DNA of 51,342 bases from ATZT02 sp964655115. Its GTDB lineage: Bacteria > Actinomycetota > Actinomycetes > S36-B12 > UBA5976. This document shows, piece after piece, positions 1 through 9,198 of this stretch. Position numbers and translations under genes: made by a program. The notes beneath the pieces are model-generated. The model did no database searches. It had not been told where the DNA came from and saw only the letters and a list, made by a program, of their open reading frames with translations. Numbering within the stretch: position 1 is the first letter of the stretch; each line of letters starts with the position of its first letter. The DNA lies in contig CAZZKM010000004.1 in assembly GCA_964655115.1 (NCBI GenBank), forward strand, positions 1 through 51,342, in the 5' to 3' direction.

Positions 1-1195
1 CTCTTGCTGCGGGTTCTTTGATTAGAGGTAAATCTTCTGCATCAACTTCGGCCGTAATTCCAAATAATCCTAAAGCTCTTTGAATATTTTTTAAAGAATT
101 TGAATTTCTAATTATGATAAGAATTTCAGACCACTTATTAAATAAATTTTCATTTTTAAATTTACTTATTTCATTCGCTATAAAATTACCTTGCGCATTT
201 AAATTATCAAAAGTTAATAATTCTGGAACTATATTTACTTTAGCTCTATAGTTATTTTTTAAATTTATTGATTCATTCAATCCAAAATCTAATTTAAATC
301 TATCAATAGCAGCAGTGTCTGCTCCGCGAAATTTATATATACTCTCACTTTTATCTCCAACGCATAAGAGAAATTTATCTGGAGAAACCAATTTTTTTAA
401 TAATCTTATTTGTGAGGCATCGATATCTTGAAATTCGTCAACAAAAAAATGTGTAAAATTTATATTCAATTCTTTTAAATCTTTAACTTGATGTAGTAAT
501 AAATTCACTCGGTGAACTAATTCGCCGTAATCAATAGATTCAGCTGCATCTAAATTGTCCAAATACATTTCTGCAAAATGACCTATGGCTATCCAATTTT
601 CATTTTCATATTTTTGGCCTATTTCTATTAATTGATCAGGATCCATTCCTAAACTTCGCATCTTGGCAAGCAAATTTCTTACTTGTCTTACAAATCCCCG
701 AGTTTGCAAAGATGGCTTTAGATATTGCGGCCACTGGATTGAATTATCTTCAATAGAACCTTTTATCAATTCGCTAATAATCACCTCTTGCTCAGGACCA
801 GAAAGTAAACGCAATGGAGAAAGAGAGTATTTTTCTGTAATTATTCCTTGGTTTAAAGCAGATTGCATGACTGCATGAGTAAATGAGTGAAAAGTTGAAA
901 CTTGTGGAATTGATTTTTCAAATAATCTTCTAGATAAATATTTTCGCATAGATCTAACTTGATCTCTGGAAAAACAAAAAATTATGATTTTTTCGCTCGG
1001 CACTCCATCGCTTATTTGTTGAATGACATTCTCTGCTAACACGAGAGTTTTTCCAGTACCTGGATTGCCGGTTACTAGATTTTTGCCAGTTTTTAATGAA
1101 ACCGCTTTTAACTGCTCTGCATCAAATTGTGGAGTTTTTATGACCTCCAATGCAGAATTATCAAGACAAATATCGGTTAAAACATCAGGCAACAT
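1..1195 (-). CDS. UvrD/Rep-family ATP-dependent helicase, AdnB-like (partial, C-terminus beyond the window)
   Basis: Reading leftward from an ATG at 1195, the frame stays open to base 1, giving about 398 residues of the N-terminal half. Visible motifs are a Walker A (GNPGTGKT, near residue 40), a Rep/UvrD-type motif around STFHSFTHAV, a Walker B/DExx motif (FVDEFQDID), the GDKSESIYKFRGAD helicase motif III and the NYR motif IV. Superfamily 1A helicases use ATP to move along and unwind DNA in repair. The short lead-in before the P-loop and the STFHSF segment look closer to the AdnA/AdnB recombination helicase-nucleases of actinobacteria than to PcrA/UvrD1. Whether a C-terminal RecB-like nuclease domain exists cannot be seen. 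It is divergent from the next gene with 75 bp between starts. Confidence 0.85.
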   Translation of the reverse strand, partial: MLPDVLTDICLDNSALEVIKTPQFDAEQLKAVSLKTGKNLVTGNPGTGKTLVLAENVIQQISDGVPSEKIIIFCFSRDQVRSMRKYLSRRLFEKSIPQVSTFHSFTHAVMQSALNQGIITEKYSLSPLRLLSGPEQEVIISELIKGSIEDNSIQWPQYLKPSLQTRGFVRQVRNLLAKMRSLGMDPDQLIEIGQKYENENWIAIGHFAEMYLDNLDAAESIDYGELVHRVNLLLHQVKDLKELNINFTHFFVDEFQDIDASQIRLLKKLVSPDKFLLCVGDKSESIYKFRGADTAAIDRFKLDFGLNESINLKNNYRAKVNIVPELLTFDNLNAQGNFIANEISKFKNENLFNKWSEILIIIRNSNSLKNIQRALGLFGITAEVDAEDLPLIKEPAAR

Positions 1196-1270
1196 AGTCC
1201 TACTTCACCAGTTACCTATGACAAGTGTCCGTTCGGCCAAAGTATTCAAGGTAATGGGACGATAGATTCA

Positions 1271-3634
1271 ATGAACTTTTTAGATAAACAAAGCAAAAGA
1301 CCCATTGCTAGGCGTCCTCGAGATTTAATCAATCTTGTTATCTCATTAGGTATCACTCTGGCTGTTGTTGGAATCGGAACACTTGCGGCACGAACTACTG
1401 CGGGGCTGGACCAAGATTTAACTCTTGCTTCTCGAGAGCTTCCTAGCTTTGTTATTTTTTTACTAAATACTATTGGTGCAACTGCAATAATTTTTGTACC
1501 TGTAATTGTTTCATTTTCGTTACTGACTAGAAATAGAACTCGACAATTAATTGATGCACTACTAGCTTCTGGTATATCAGTTTTATTCTTACTTGTTTTA
1601 TCTATCGTGATTATTCAAAGTAATTCACCACGTTTAATTCTTGCACTGACTGGTGGGTTACAAACTCAAGGAGTCACACCACTTGATCCACTTATCGCTG
1701 GTTTAATTTCATTTTTAGTTATAGCAAGAGTTCTTGATAGAGGTCGACTTGGTTTTATTGCAATAATTTCAGTATTTTCACTTGTTTTTGCATCTTTAAT
1801 TGCTGGCCAAACCACTATTGTGGCTCAAATTGCAAATATTTTAATTGGTTGGTCTGTTGGACTTGCTGTTCGTTACATTCTGGGAACTCCAATAAATAGA
1901 GCAAGTGAATCCCAAATTAAAGATGGAATTGAAGCTGATGGGTTTCAGGTTTTAAAAATGGAATTCTTAATGGAAACTACAGAGGCACGAATCTTTAAAG
2001 TAAATTTATCTAACAATAAAGAACTAAATGTTTGGGTTTTTGATTGGGAATTACAGGGATCAGGAGTAATTAGTTCATGGCTTCGAGGAGTGTTTTTAAA
2101 AACCTCTGGTGATTTCAGAGGCATGAGTATCAGAAGAAGAGTTGAAAGAACTGCCTTATTAGCACATGCAATTTCTGCAGTAGGTGTCAAAGTTCCAGAA
2201 GTGGAAATGGTTAGAGAATTAGAACCAGATTCTATATTTATTGCACTTGAAAATATACCTGGTAAGAATCTAGCTGAAATTTCAAATTACGATATTAAAA
2301 TAACTGACCAACAAATCGAACAATTTTTTCAAAATATAAATAAACTTCACAAGGCAGATATAGTCCACCGCGCATTATCTGCTGAAAACATTTTTCTAAC
2401 TGACGCGAACGACATTGCTTTGACAGCTGTTCATTCGGGCGCAATAGCTGCAACAGAAGTTCAACAAAGAATTGATTTAGCAGAATCTCTTGTCACTATT
2501 GCAAGAATTAGCTCAGTTGAAAAAAGTATTGAGATTGCAAAAAAAGTTTTCAAAATAGATGAATTAATTTCTGTAATTCCTGCGCTACAAAGAGTAGCGA
2601 TGAGTAGGAAAACTCGAAATTATCTAAAAAGTAATAAAAAGCTGCTTTTGGAACTAAGAAAAGGACTTGGAGATTTTGCTGCAACTTCAGAAATTGAACC
2701 TATTCAATTTCAAAGAGTCAATTGGCGAAATGTTTTTTTGGCCATTTTTTCTGTATTTGCCCTTTATATTTTGGTTCCCCAATTTAGCCAAGTAAATGTC
2801 TCGGAATTGATATCAAAAGCCCAATGGCAATGGGCCGCAATCGCACTTGTTAGTGCAACATTGACTTATATAGCCTCTACATCTTTATTGCTTGCATTTG
2901 TGATCAAAAAAGTAAATTGGTTAAAAACTTTGCAAGCTCAACTTGCTGCTTCTTTTGCAACTTTAGTCACCCCACCCACCTTAGGTTCAGTGGCTGTAAA
3001 TATTAGATTCTTAAATAAATCAGGCGTCAGTGCTACCTCATCTGCCACAGCAGTTGGTGTTTCACAAGTAATTATGTTTTTTATTCATGTGATTTTTCTT
3101 GTGATCACAGGAGTAATCGCAGGAGCGCAAACTGACTTATCATTTAGACCACCTAGAGTTACTTTATTAATTTTCGTTATTTTGTTTGCCATTATCATCG
3201 TGGCTTTATCAGTTCCCCGAATAAGAAATTGGGTTTTATCAAAAACTCGACCAATATTTTCCCATATTGGTCCAACTTTAGCTGTTATTGTTCAACAACC
3301 AAAACGATTACTAATAAGTTTAGTTTCTTCGATCTTAATTAATGTTTTATATATCATTTCATTTTATGCTTCATTGAAAGCATTTAATGCAGAAATTTCA
3401 TTTTTTACAATTGCATTTGTTTATTTAGCCGGAGCAACAATTGGTCAAGCTGCTCCAACCCCAGGTGGAATTGGAGCAGTTGAAGCTACGTTGGTGGCAG
3501 GACTAACTGCTACAGGTGTGCCCTCAGCACTTGCATTATCTGGAGTGTTGCTTTACCGAATAGCAACCTTCTACATTCGAGTATTACCAGGCTGGTTTGC
3601 TTTTGTTGATCTTCAAAGAAAAAATCTTATTTAA
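1271..3634 (+). CDS. Integral membrane protein: N-terminal membrane domain, degenerate kinase-like domain, C-terminal lysylphosphatidylglycerol synthase-type (UPF0104) flippase domain
   Basis: The protein has 787 residues. About residues 20-200 form hydrophobic membrane segments. Residues ~205-470 are soluble and contain HRALSAENIFL (near 366), which resembles the catalytic loop of protein/aminoglycoside kinases (HxDLxxxN). The expected Asp is Ala, and no DFG motif is visible downstream, so this domain may be a pseudokinase. Residues ~485-785 are again membrane-spanning and contain TPGGIGAVEA, the hallmark of the UPF0104/MprF-like transmembrane family (lipid flippase or synthase membrane part). 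Similar large proteins occur across actinobacteria; their substrate is not known to me. It ends 8 bp inside the convergent DUF2834 gene. Lipid handling in the cell membrane is inferred from the family only. Confidence 0.75.
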   Translation: MNFLDKQSKRPIARRPRDLINLVISLGITLAVVGIGTLAARTTAGLDQDLTLASRELPSFVIFLLNTIGATAIIFVPVIVSFSLLTRNRTRQLIDALLASGISVLFLLVLSIVIIQSNSPRLILALTGGLQTQGVTPLDPLIAGLISFLVIARVLDRGRLGFIAIISVFSLVFASLIAGQTTIVAQIANILIGWSVGLAVRYILGTPINRASESQIKDGIEADGFQVLKMEFLMETTEARIFKVNLSNNKELNVWVFDWELQGSGVISSWLRGVFLKTSGDFRGMSIRRRVERTALLAHAISAVGVKVPEVEMVRELEPDSIFIALENIPGKNLAEISNYDIKITDQQIEQFFQNINKLHKADIVHRALSAENIFLTDANDIALTAVHSGAIAATEVQQRIDLAESLVTIARISSVEKSIEIAKKVFKIDELISVIPALQRVAMSRKTRNYLKSNKKLLLELRKGLGDFAATSEIEPIQFQRVNWRNVFLAIFSVFALYILVPQFSQVNVSELISKAQWQWAAIALVSATLTYIASTSLLLAFVIKKVNWLKTLQAQLAASFATLVTPPTLGSVAVNIRFLNKSGVSATSSATAVGVSQVIMFFIHVIFLVITGVIAGAQTDLSFRPPRVTLLIFVILFAIIIVALSVPRIRNWVLSKTRPIFSHIGPTLAVIVQQPKRLLISLVSSILINVLYIISFYASLKAFNAEISFFTIAFVYLAGATIGQAAPTPGGIGAVEATLVAGLTATGVPSALALSGVLLYRIATFYIRVLPGWFAFVDLQRKNLI

Positions 3635-3950
3635 TTTTTCTTTCACGCATTGCTAAAAATAATGGAAATGTGAAAGCAATAGCTGTCACAAAAGAACCTA
3701 AAATATATAGCCAAACGTTTTTCATCTTTAGTCTTTTGCCCTCAAAATACATAAATATGCTTGCCGCACTTGCGGCAATTAATAAATCTGTGGTGGCTGA
3801 AGAAACTGCAGGACTACTGGACCAATCTGAAAAAAAATCACTACCTTGCTGAATTGCCAAAATATTGAAGTACCAAGTTCCAACTAAGCCAGCAATACTT
3901 AAAAGTAAATAAATTCTTGAGCGTGAATTCCAGTTCTTCAGCACATTCAT
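3627..3950 (-). CDS. DUF2834 small membrane protein
   Basis: This 107-residue protein has about three hydrophobic segments (LLLSIAGLVGTWYF, LLIAASAASIFMYF, a C-terminal one near LYILGSFVTAIAF). The N-terminal arrangement with YFN, a FF pair and a short polar linker resembles the DUF2834 family, which has no established function. The start is an ATG at 3950, with 29 bp to the divergent glycosylase start at 3980. The last 8 bp overlap the 3' end of the upstream convergent membrane-protein gene, so transcription of the two interferes or is coordinated. Confidence 0.6.
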   Translation of the reverse strand: MNVLKNWNSRSRIYLLLSIAGLVGTWYFNILAIQQGSDFFSDWSSSPAVSSATTDLLIAASAASIFMYFEGKRLKMKNVWLYILGSFVTAIAFTFPLFLAMRERKIK

Positions 3951-3979
3951 ATTTTGTCATCAAATAGATTAGTTTTACT

Positions 3980-4615
3980 ATGGTTTCCCATTCAACACAC
4001 CTGAAAAACGGAATTAATTTATTGAAACAAACTTGCCCTCATTTATATAAATTTGTAGATATTAGCGATCGTTGCAATTTAAAGCCTCAGACACACTCTG
4101 TAAATTTATATTATGAATCCTTAGTCAAATCAATTGTTGCACAACAAATTTCTACCCAGGCAGCTTTAACAATAAGCAATAGATTAAATAAATTAACACG
4201 CCAAAACATTACTCCTCGAGTTATAGTAAATAAAACTGATAAACAATTAGCCGAAATTGGATTATCTAAATCAAAAATAAAGGCTATTAAGGGTCTAGCA
4301 ATATCGCAATTAGAAAAAGAAATTGATCTTGCCTCTTTAAAAGATTTAAGTGATACAGAAGCTGTAAAAGTCTTAAGTTCACAATTTGGCATAGGTAGAT
4401 GGACCGCTGAAATGTTTTTAATGTTTACCTTGGGAAGATTAAATATATGGCCAGTAGGAGATCTAGCAGTTAGAAGAGGTTGGCAAGTTAGTCATGGCTT
4501 AAAAGAAATGCCAAATGAGAAACAGCTAGAACCACTGGGAAATCCATTTAGTCCATATCGTTCAATTGCGGCTTGGTATTGCTGGAGAGTGCTCGAACCA
4601 AAAGAACCCTGGTAA
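3980..4615 (+). CDS. DNA-3-methyladenine glycosylase II, AlkA/HhH-GPD family
   Basis: The protein has 211 residues and removes alkylated bases from DNA as the first step of base excision repair. It shows the HhH-GPD fold signature: a helix-hairpin-helix near residues 130-150 (LSSQFGIGRWTAEMFLMF) followed by the catalytic aspartate D161 in the WPVGDLAVRRG loop. SIVAQQISTQAA near 51-62 is the usual upstream helix of this family. It is shorter than E. coli AlkA and lacks its N-terminal mixed domain, as do many bacterial 3-methyladenine glycosylases. It abuts the next convergent gene (stop at 4615, neighbour's stop at 4616), leaving no room for a conventional terminator. Confidence 0.85.
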   Translation: MVSHSTHLKNGINLLKQTCPHLYKFVDISDRCNLKPQTHSVNLYYESLVKSIVAQQISTQAALTISNRLNKLTRQNITPRVIVNKTDKQLAEIGLSKSKIKAIKGLAISQLEKEIDLASLKDLSDTEAVKVLSSQFGIGRWTAEMFLMFTLGRLNIWPVGDLAVRRGWQVSHGLKEMPNEKQLEPLGNPFSPYRSIAAWYCWRVLEPKEPW

Positions 4616-5251
4616 TTATGAAAGTATTTTTTTTGACCAATAAAAAATAAAAGGGGTTAAAACTAATGTTGGTCCTATCCAAATTATAAATTCAGGAATT
4701 TGGCTATTCTGAATTCTTGGAACAAACTGTTGAACTAAAACGGCAGTTATGGTCGCAATTGTTCCTCCAAGCATTCTTTGTAAATGATTGGCAATTCTAT
4801 ATTTTGACTTATATAACTCAATTTTTAATGCTTTATAATCTTCCATTACAAAAGTTATCATTCCTAAACCAAAAAATATCAAAACTATCCCAATGGAATT
4901 TTTAGTAAGTAAAATAAATAATCCATAACAAAGTAATACAAAAATAATTAGCAATCCGATGAAAGTTGTGATCTTATCTATTTTATTTAAAGTAGCATTT
5001 TTGTATCTAGCTCTTCTAAAACCTGTCCAAACCAAATATCCACTAAACAAGCCAATTGCAAATAAAAAAGGGTTAGGTCTAATAACCGAAAGTACGAATG
5101 CACCTATAACCACATAGAACATAGCACCACTGTAAATTCTTCCAAAATAAACGTGCTTGCTAGAGCCTTTTTTAGTTGATAGAGCGCTAAACGCGGTAAT
5201 TAATGCAATAGAACCTGCCAAAACATGCGAAATTAAAAGGAATTGAACCAC
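4616..5251 (-). CDS. Predicted membrane protein, DUF2306-like
   Basis: This 211-residue protein has about six hydrophobic segments and starts at GTG 5251. The N-terminal pattern (SHVLAGSIALITA, then HVYFGRIYSGAMFYVVIGAFVLS) matches small heme-free-looking membrane proteins of the DUF2306 type, where conserved His residues sit near helices 1 and 2. The family function is unsettled, so no role is assigned. It is divergent from map with 43 bp between the starts. Confidence 0.5.
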   Translation of the reverse strand: MVQFLLISHVLAGSIALITAFSALSTKKGSSKHVYFGRIYSGAMFYVVIGAFVLSVIRPNPFLFAIGLFSGYLVWTGFRRARYKNATLNKIDKITTFIGLLIIFVLLCYGLFILLTKNSIGIVLIFFGLGMITFVMEDYKALKIELYKSKYRIANHLQRMLGGTIATITAVLVQQFVPRIQNSQIPEFIIWIGPTLVLTPFIFYWSKKILS

Positions 5252-5294
5252 GTCTAGAAAATATCACAACAACTAAAGTAGATTAAGTTAAGAC

Positions 5295-6068
5295 ATGTTC
5301 AATAAAAATGACATTCAGTTAAAAACAAAAGAAGAATTTGCCATCATGCGAAAAGCTGGCAAAGTTGTAGCTTTGTGTTTGGAAGAAATAAAAAATCAAA
5401 TTAAACCTGGTATGTCCACCAAAGATTTAGACAAAATCGCTTTTTCGATCATGGAAAAAGAAAATGCTAAACCTTCTTTTCTGGGCTATCACGGTTATCC
5501 TGCAGTGATTTGTGTTTCTGTAAATGAGGAAGTTGTGCATGGAATTCCCAAAGATGACAAAATTATTCAAGACGGAGATTTAGTAAGTGTTGATTGTGGA
5601 GCAATAATTGAAGGCTGGCATGGTGATGCCGCTATAACAATTTGTGTTGGAAATGTAAAAGCCGAACACAAAAAATTAAGTGAGATCACTGAAAAAGCAC
5701 TCCAAATTGGAATAAATGCGGCAATTGCTGGAAAAAGAATCGGTGATATTGGTTTTGCTATAGAAAAATACGTTAAAACTTTTAGTGATTTAAAAATTGG
5801 AATTTTAGAAGACTATGTTGGACATGGAATTGGTACTCAAATGCATATGCCACCAAGTGTGCCTAATTATGGAAAAGCAGGAACTGGGCCTGAAATCAAA
5901 GTTGGTATGGCATTAGCAATTGAACCCATGTTGGTTTTAGGTAGTAATAAAGTGCATGTATTAGAAGATGAATGGACTGTTGTTTCAAGCCATGGACATT
6001 TTGCAAGTCATTGGGAAAACACCATTGCAATAACGGAAAATGGACCAGAAATTTTAACTAAACTTTAA
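5295..6068 (+). CDS. map: Methionine aminopeptidase, type I
   Basis: This 257-residue metalloenzyme removes the initiator methionine from nascent proteins in the cytosol. The five metal ligands of the pita-bread fold are present: D100 (VDCG), D111 (GWHGDAA), H177-containing GHGIG with its downstream H184, E210 (IEPM) and E241 (HWENT). H82 (VHGIP) is the conserved substrate-contact histidine. There is no N-terminal zinc-finger extension. In most actinobacteria map follows adk on the same strand and leads to infA and rpmJ. Here it faces adk and overlaps its 3' end by 15 bp, so it must use its own promoter, which I cannot place with confidence in the 43 bp upstream. Confidence 0.95.
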   Translation: MFNKNDIQLKTKEEFAIMRKAGKVVALCLEEIKNQIKPGMSTKDLDKIAFSIMEKENAKPSFLGYHGYPAVICVSVNEEVVHGIPKDDKIIQDGDLVSVDCGAIIEGWHGDAAITICVGNVKAEHKKLSEITEKALQIGINAAIAGKRIGDIGFAIEKYVKTFSDLKIGILEDYVGHGIGTQMHMPPSVPNYGKAGTGPEIKVGMALAIEPMLVLGSNKVHVLEDEWTVVSSHGHFASHWENTIAITENGPEILTKL

Positions 6069-6620
6069 TTTTGAAAAAATTGTTTTACTAACTTCTTCCA
6101 CACTACCCATTCCATCAATTTTTTCTAAAATGCCACGTTTTTCAAACTCTGAAATTAAAGGTGAAGTTTCTTTTTTATAAACTTCTAGTCTTTTTGCAAT
6201 AACTTCCTCAGTATCATCAACTCTATTTTGCTCATTGGCTCTTTTTACTAGCCTTTCAATTACTATTTTTGTATCGACAACTAGTTCAATAACTTTATCT
6301 AGTTTTTGATTTTTCTTATTTAATAACTGATCTAAAAATTTAACTTGATCCAAAGTTCTTGGATAACCATCTAGTAAGAATCCATTCGAAACATCATCCC
6401 AAGTTAATCGATCCTCAACAATTCTGTTTGTTACATCATCTGGAACGTAAACGCCTTTATCCATATAAGATTTTGCTTCTTTACCAAGCGCAGTTTCTTT
6501 CTTTAAATTTTCTCTAAAAATGTCGCCTGTAGAAATATGTGCAATTTTAAACTCTTTTGCAATATTTAAAGCTTGAGTTCCTTTACCAGCACCTGGTGGA
6601 CCCATTATTAATAAACGCAT
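6054..6620 (-). CDS. adk: Adenylate kinase, short-LID form
   Basis: The protein has 188 residues and catalyses ATP + AMP = 2 ADP. The P-loop GPPGAGKGT (residues 7-15), the AMP-binding segment around STGDIFRENL, the LDGYPRT motif and the DDTEEVIAKRLEVY segment are all visible. The LID is the short form (RANEQNRVDD), without the zinc-binding insert of Gram-positive long forms, as usual for actinobacteria. It begins 6 bp after secY and is the last gene of the leftward ribosomal operon. Its 3' end overlaps convergent map by 15 bp. Confidence 0.96.
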   Translation of the reverse strand: MRLLIMGPPGAGKGTQALNIAKEFKIAHISTGDIFRENLKKETALGKEAKSYMDKGVYVPDDVTNRIVEDRLTWDDVSNGFLLDGYPRTLDQVKFLDQLLNKKNQKLDKVIELVVDTKIVIERLVKRANEQNRVDDTEEVIAKRLEVYKKETSPLISEFEKRGILEKIDGMGSVEEVSKTIFSKLKFS

Positions 6621-6626
6621 TTTTAA

Positions 6627-7946
6627 CTACAATGTTGGATTTTGTTTAGTAAAACCTTCATAATTTCTTTGTTGTAATTGGCTTTCAATTTGCTTAACTG
6701 TATCTAAACCAACTCCAACCATAATTAACAAACTTGTGCCACCAAATAGGAATCGATTTCCTACTCCCAGAGCACCAAATGCAATAAATGGAATTACAGC
6801 GATGATGGTTAGATAAGTGGATCCTGCTGCCATTAATCTTGATAAAACATATTTTAAATAATCAGATGTAGGTTTGCCGGCACGGATTCCTGGAATAAAT
6901 CCACCATATTTTTTCATATTGTCTGCAACTTCTACCGGATCAAAGGTAATTGACGAATAAAAATAAGCAAAAAATACAATTAAAATCGCATAAGTTATCA
7001 CATATGGAACTTCTGTTCCATTTTGAAAGTTTCTAGAAATCCATTGCGCCCAGCCACTTTGCGAGTTAGACAGTTGCACAAACAAAGATGGAATATAAAG
7101 CAAAGATGAAGCAAAGATAACTGGGATAACGCCTGCCATATTAACTTTCAACGGAATATAAGTTGAAGTTCCACCATAGCTTTGCCTACCCACCATTCTT
7201 TTGGCATATTGCACAGGGATTCTTCTTTGTGCTTGTTCCACAAAAACAACTCCAGCAATAATTATGATTCCAACAGCTGCTGTTGCAATGAAGATAAATA
7301 GTCCATTAATTGTCAAAATTGCAGCAAATTGTGAAGGAACGGAAGAAATAATTGAAGAAAATATTAATAACGACATACCATTACCAACTCCGCGTTGAGT
7401 TATAAGCTCACCTAACCACATCACAAGAGCTGTTCCTGCTGTCATTGTTAAAACCATAGAAATCATTACTGGAATTGATTGATTCGGAATCAAATCATTT
7501 GGACAGCCTCTTAATAGTTGTCCAGGAGTTCTAGCAAGAGCCAAAATAGATGTTGCTTGTAATAAACCAAGAGCAATAGTTACATATCTCGTGTATTGAG
7601 TAATTAAAGCTTGACCTGATTGTCCTTCTTTTTTCAACATTTCTAATCTTGGAATTACCACAGTTAAAAGTTGGATAATGATTGAAGCTGTGATGTAGGG
7701 CATGATCCCTAGAGCAAAAATGCTTAATTGTAAAAGTGCTCCACCAGAAAATAAATTGATAACTCCATACAAAGAATCACCTTGAACCAATTCAATACAT
7801 TGTTGAATTGCTGGATAATCAACTCCAGGAGTTGGCACAGTTGTACCAAGTCGATAAAACGCAATCATTCCAAGTGTGAATAATAATTTGCGACGTAAAT
7901 CAGGAGTGCGAAAAGCATCCGTTAACCAAGCAAAATTAAGATTCAA
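6627..7946 (-). CDS. secY: Protein translocase subunit SecY
   Basis: The protein has 439 residues with ten membrane segments and forms the channel of the Sec translocon with SecE and SecG. Conserved landmarks include LRRKLLFTLG at the N-terminus, the PGVDYPA plug region, and the cytosolic loop near RRIPVQYAKRM. The start is TTG at 7946, with a TAGGAG ribosome-binding site 8 bp upstream. No ATG or GTG is available in frame nearby. It lies 11 bp after rplO, in the usual spc-operon position. Confidence 0.96.
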   Translation of the reverse strand: MNLNFAWLTDAFRTPDLRRKLLFTLGMIAFYRLGTTVPTPGVDYPAIQQCIELVQGDSLYGVINLFSGGALLQLSIFALGIMPYITASIIIQLLTVVIPRLEMLKKEGQSGQALITQYTRYVTIALGLLQATSILALARTPGQLLRGCPNDLIPNQSIPVMISMVLTMTAGTALVMWLGELITQRGVGNGMSLLIFSSIISSVPSQFAAILTINGLFIFIATAAVGIIIIAGVVFVEQAQRRIPVQYAKRMVGRQSYGGTSTYIPLKVNMAGVIPVIFASSLLYIPSLFVQLSNSQSGWAQWISRNFQNGTEVPYVITYAILIVFFAYFYSSITFDPVEVADNMKKYGGFIPGIRAGKPTSDYLKYVLSRLMAAGSTYLTIIAVIPFIAFGALGVGNRFLFGGTSLLIMVGVGLDTVKQIESQLQQRNYEGFTKQNPTL

Positions 7947-7957
7947 TTTAAAAACTC

Positions 7958-8398
7958 CTAAAGAGCTTTAATTGATCCACCAGCAGCAGATATTTTGCTT
8001 GAGGCAGATTCACTGAATTTGTCAGCCACAACAGTAACTTTCACAGAAATTTCTCCATGACCAAGCACTTTAACTGGTTGACCTTTTCTTATTGCGCCAA
8101 CTTTTACCAAACTAGCTGGAGTAACTTCGCCACCTTGAGGAAAAAGTCTTGCAATATCAGAAACATTTACTACTTGATATTTAATTTTGTTTGGTGGAGT
8201 AAAACCGCGAAGTTTTGGTAAACGCATGTGCAAAGGCATTTGACCACCTTCAAAAGCAGCAGAATAATTTCTTCTTGCTCCTGAACCTTTGGTTCCTCTA
8301 CCTGCAGTTTTACCTTTACTTGCTTCACCTCTACCTTTACGGGTTTTATCTTTCTTAGCACCTGGTGCTGGGCGAAGATGATGAACTTTAATACTCAT
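7958..8398 (-). CDS. rplO: 50S ribosomal protein L15
   Basis: The protein has 146 residues. The Gly/Lys/Arg-rich N-terminus (HHLRPAPGAKKDKTRKGRG, then GKTAGRGTKGSGAR) and the GGQMPLHMRLPKLRGF segment are diagnostic of L15, which binds 23S rRNA late in large-subunit assembly. It follows rpmD by 3 bp and precedes secY. Confidence 0.97.
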   Translation of the reverse strand: MSIKVHHLRPAPGAKKDKTRKGRGEASKGKTAGRGTKGSGARRNYSAAFEGGQMPLHMRLPKLRGFTPPNKIKYQVVNVSDIARLFPQGGEVTPASLVKVGAIRKGQPVKVLGHGEISVKVTVVADKFSESASSKISAAGGSIKAL

Positions 8399-8401
8399 CT
8401 G

Positions 8402-8584
8402 TTACTTAACCTCCTCAACAGTTACTAAATGTGAAACAGTTCTTAACATGCCACGAAATTCTGGACGATCAGGTTTTACTGATTCTGATCCAATTTTTCC
8501 AAGGCCCAAAGTTTTCAAAGTGTCATGTTGAATCTTTGTGCCACCAATTGAAGACTTAACTTGTTTAATTTTTATGCTTGACAT
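8402..8584 (-). CDS. rpmD: 50S ribosomal protein L30
   Basis: The protein has 60 residues, the normal size for bacterial L30. The IKIKQVKSSIGG start and the LGLGKIG and GMLRTVSHLV segments match the family. Its ATG overlaps the rpsE stop by one base (8584), suggesting translational coupling within the spc operon. Confidence 0.95.
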   Translation of the reverse strand: MSSIKIKQVKSSIGGTKIQHDTLKTLGLGKIGSESVKPDRPEFRGMLRTVSHLVTVEEVK

Positions 8585-9198
8585 TAAACACCTGCTTTTT
8601 CTGCAGCTTGAGCTTTCAAAATTGCAGCAGGAACAACATGTTCTACTGTTAGTCCTCTTCTTGCTGCAACTTGTTCTGGTCTTTCAAGTTTCTTTAGTGC
8701 ATCAACAGTTGCATGAACTACGTTGATTGCATTTCCAGAACCTAAAGATTTAGTTAAAACATCATGAATGCCAGCAGCTTCTAGCACCGCACGAACAGGA
8801 CCGCCTGCAATAACACCGGTACCAGCAGAAGCTGGTCTTAACATAACAACTCCAGCTGAAGCTTCACCAGTAATTGGATGTGGAATGGTGCCTTGCACTC
8901 TTGGAACTTTGAAGAAATGTTTTTTAGCATCTTCAACAGCTTTTTGGATTGCTTGTGGAACTTCTCTTGCTTTTCCATAACCAACACCAACCATGCCGTT
9001 GCCATCTCCCACAACAACTAAAGCTGTGAAAGCAAAACGACGTCCACCTTTAACTACTTTGGCAACACGGTTTACAAAAACTACTCTTTCAATAAAAGCA
9101 GATTTTTCTCTTTCTTTTACTGCTTCATCGCGTTGTCTGCGTTCACGACGTCCTGGGCGTTCATCTGTGCCGTCTTGGTTTGTTAACTTTGCAGCCAT
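8584..9198 (-). CDS. rpsE: 30S ribosomal protein S5
   Basis: The protein has 204 residues and contributes to decoding accuracy and mRNA unwinding at the entry tunnel. The N-terminal S5 double-stranded RNA-binding domain (ERVVFVNRVAKVVKGGRRF) and C-terminal domain (RPASAGTGVIAGGPVRAVLEAAG) are intact. The N-terminus carries a charged extension typical of actinobacteria. The stop and start of neighbouring genes overlap by one base on both sides. Confidence 0.97.
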   Translation of the reverse strand: MAAKLTNQDGTDERPGRRERRQRDEAVKEREKSAFIERVVFVNRVAKVVKGGRRFAFTALVVVGDGNGMVGVGYGKAREVPQAIQKAVEDAKKHFFKVPRVQGTIPHPITGEASAGVVMLRPASAGTGVIAGGPVRAVLEAAGIHDVLTKSLGSGNAINVVHATVDALKKLERPEQVAARRGLTVEHVVPAAILKAQAAEKAGV

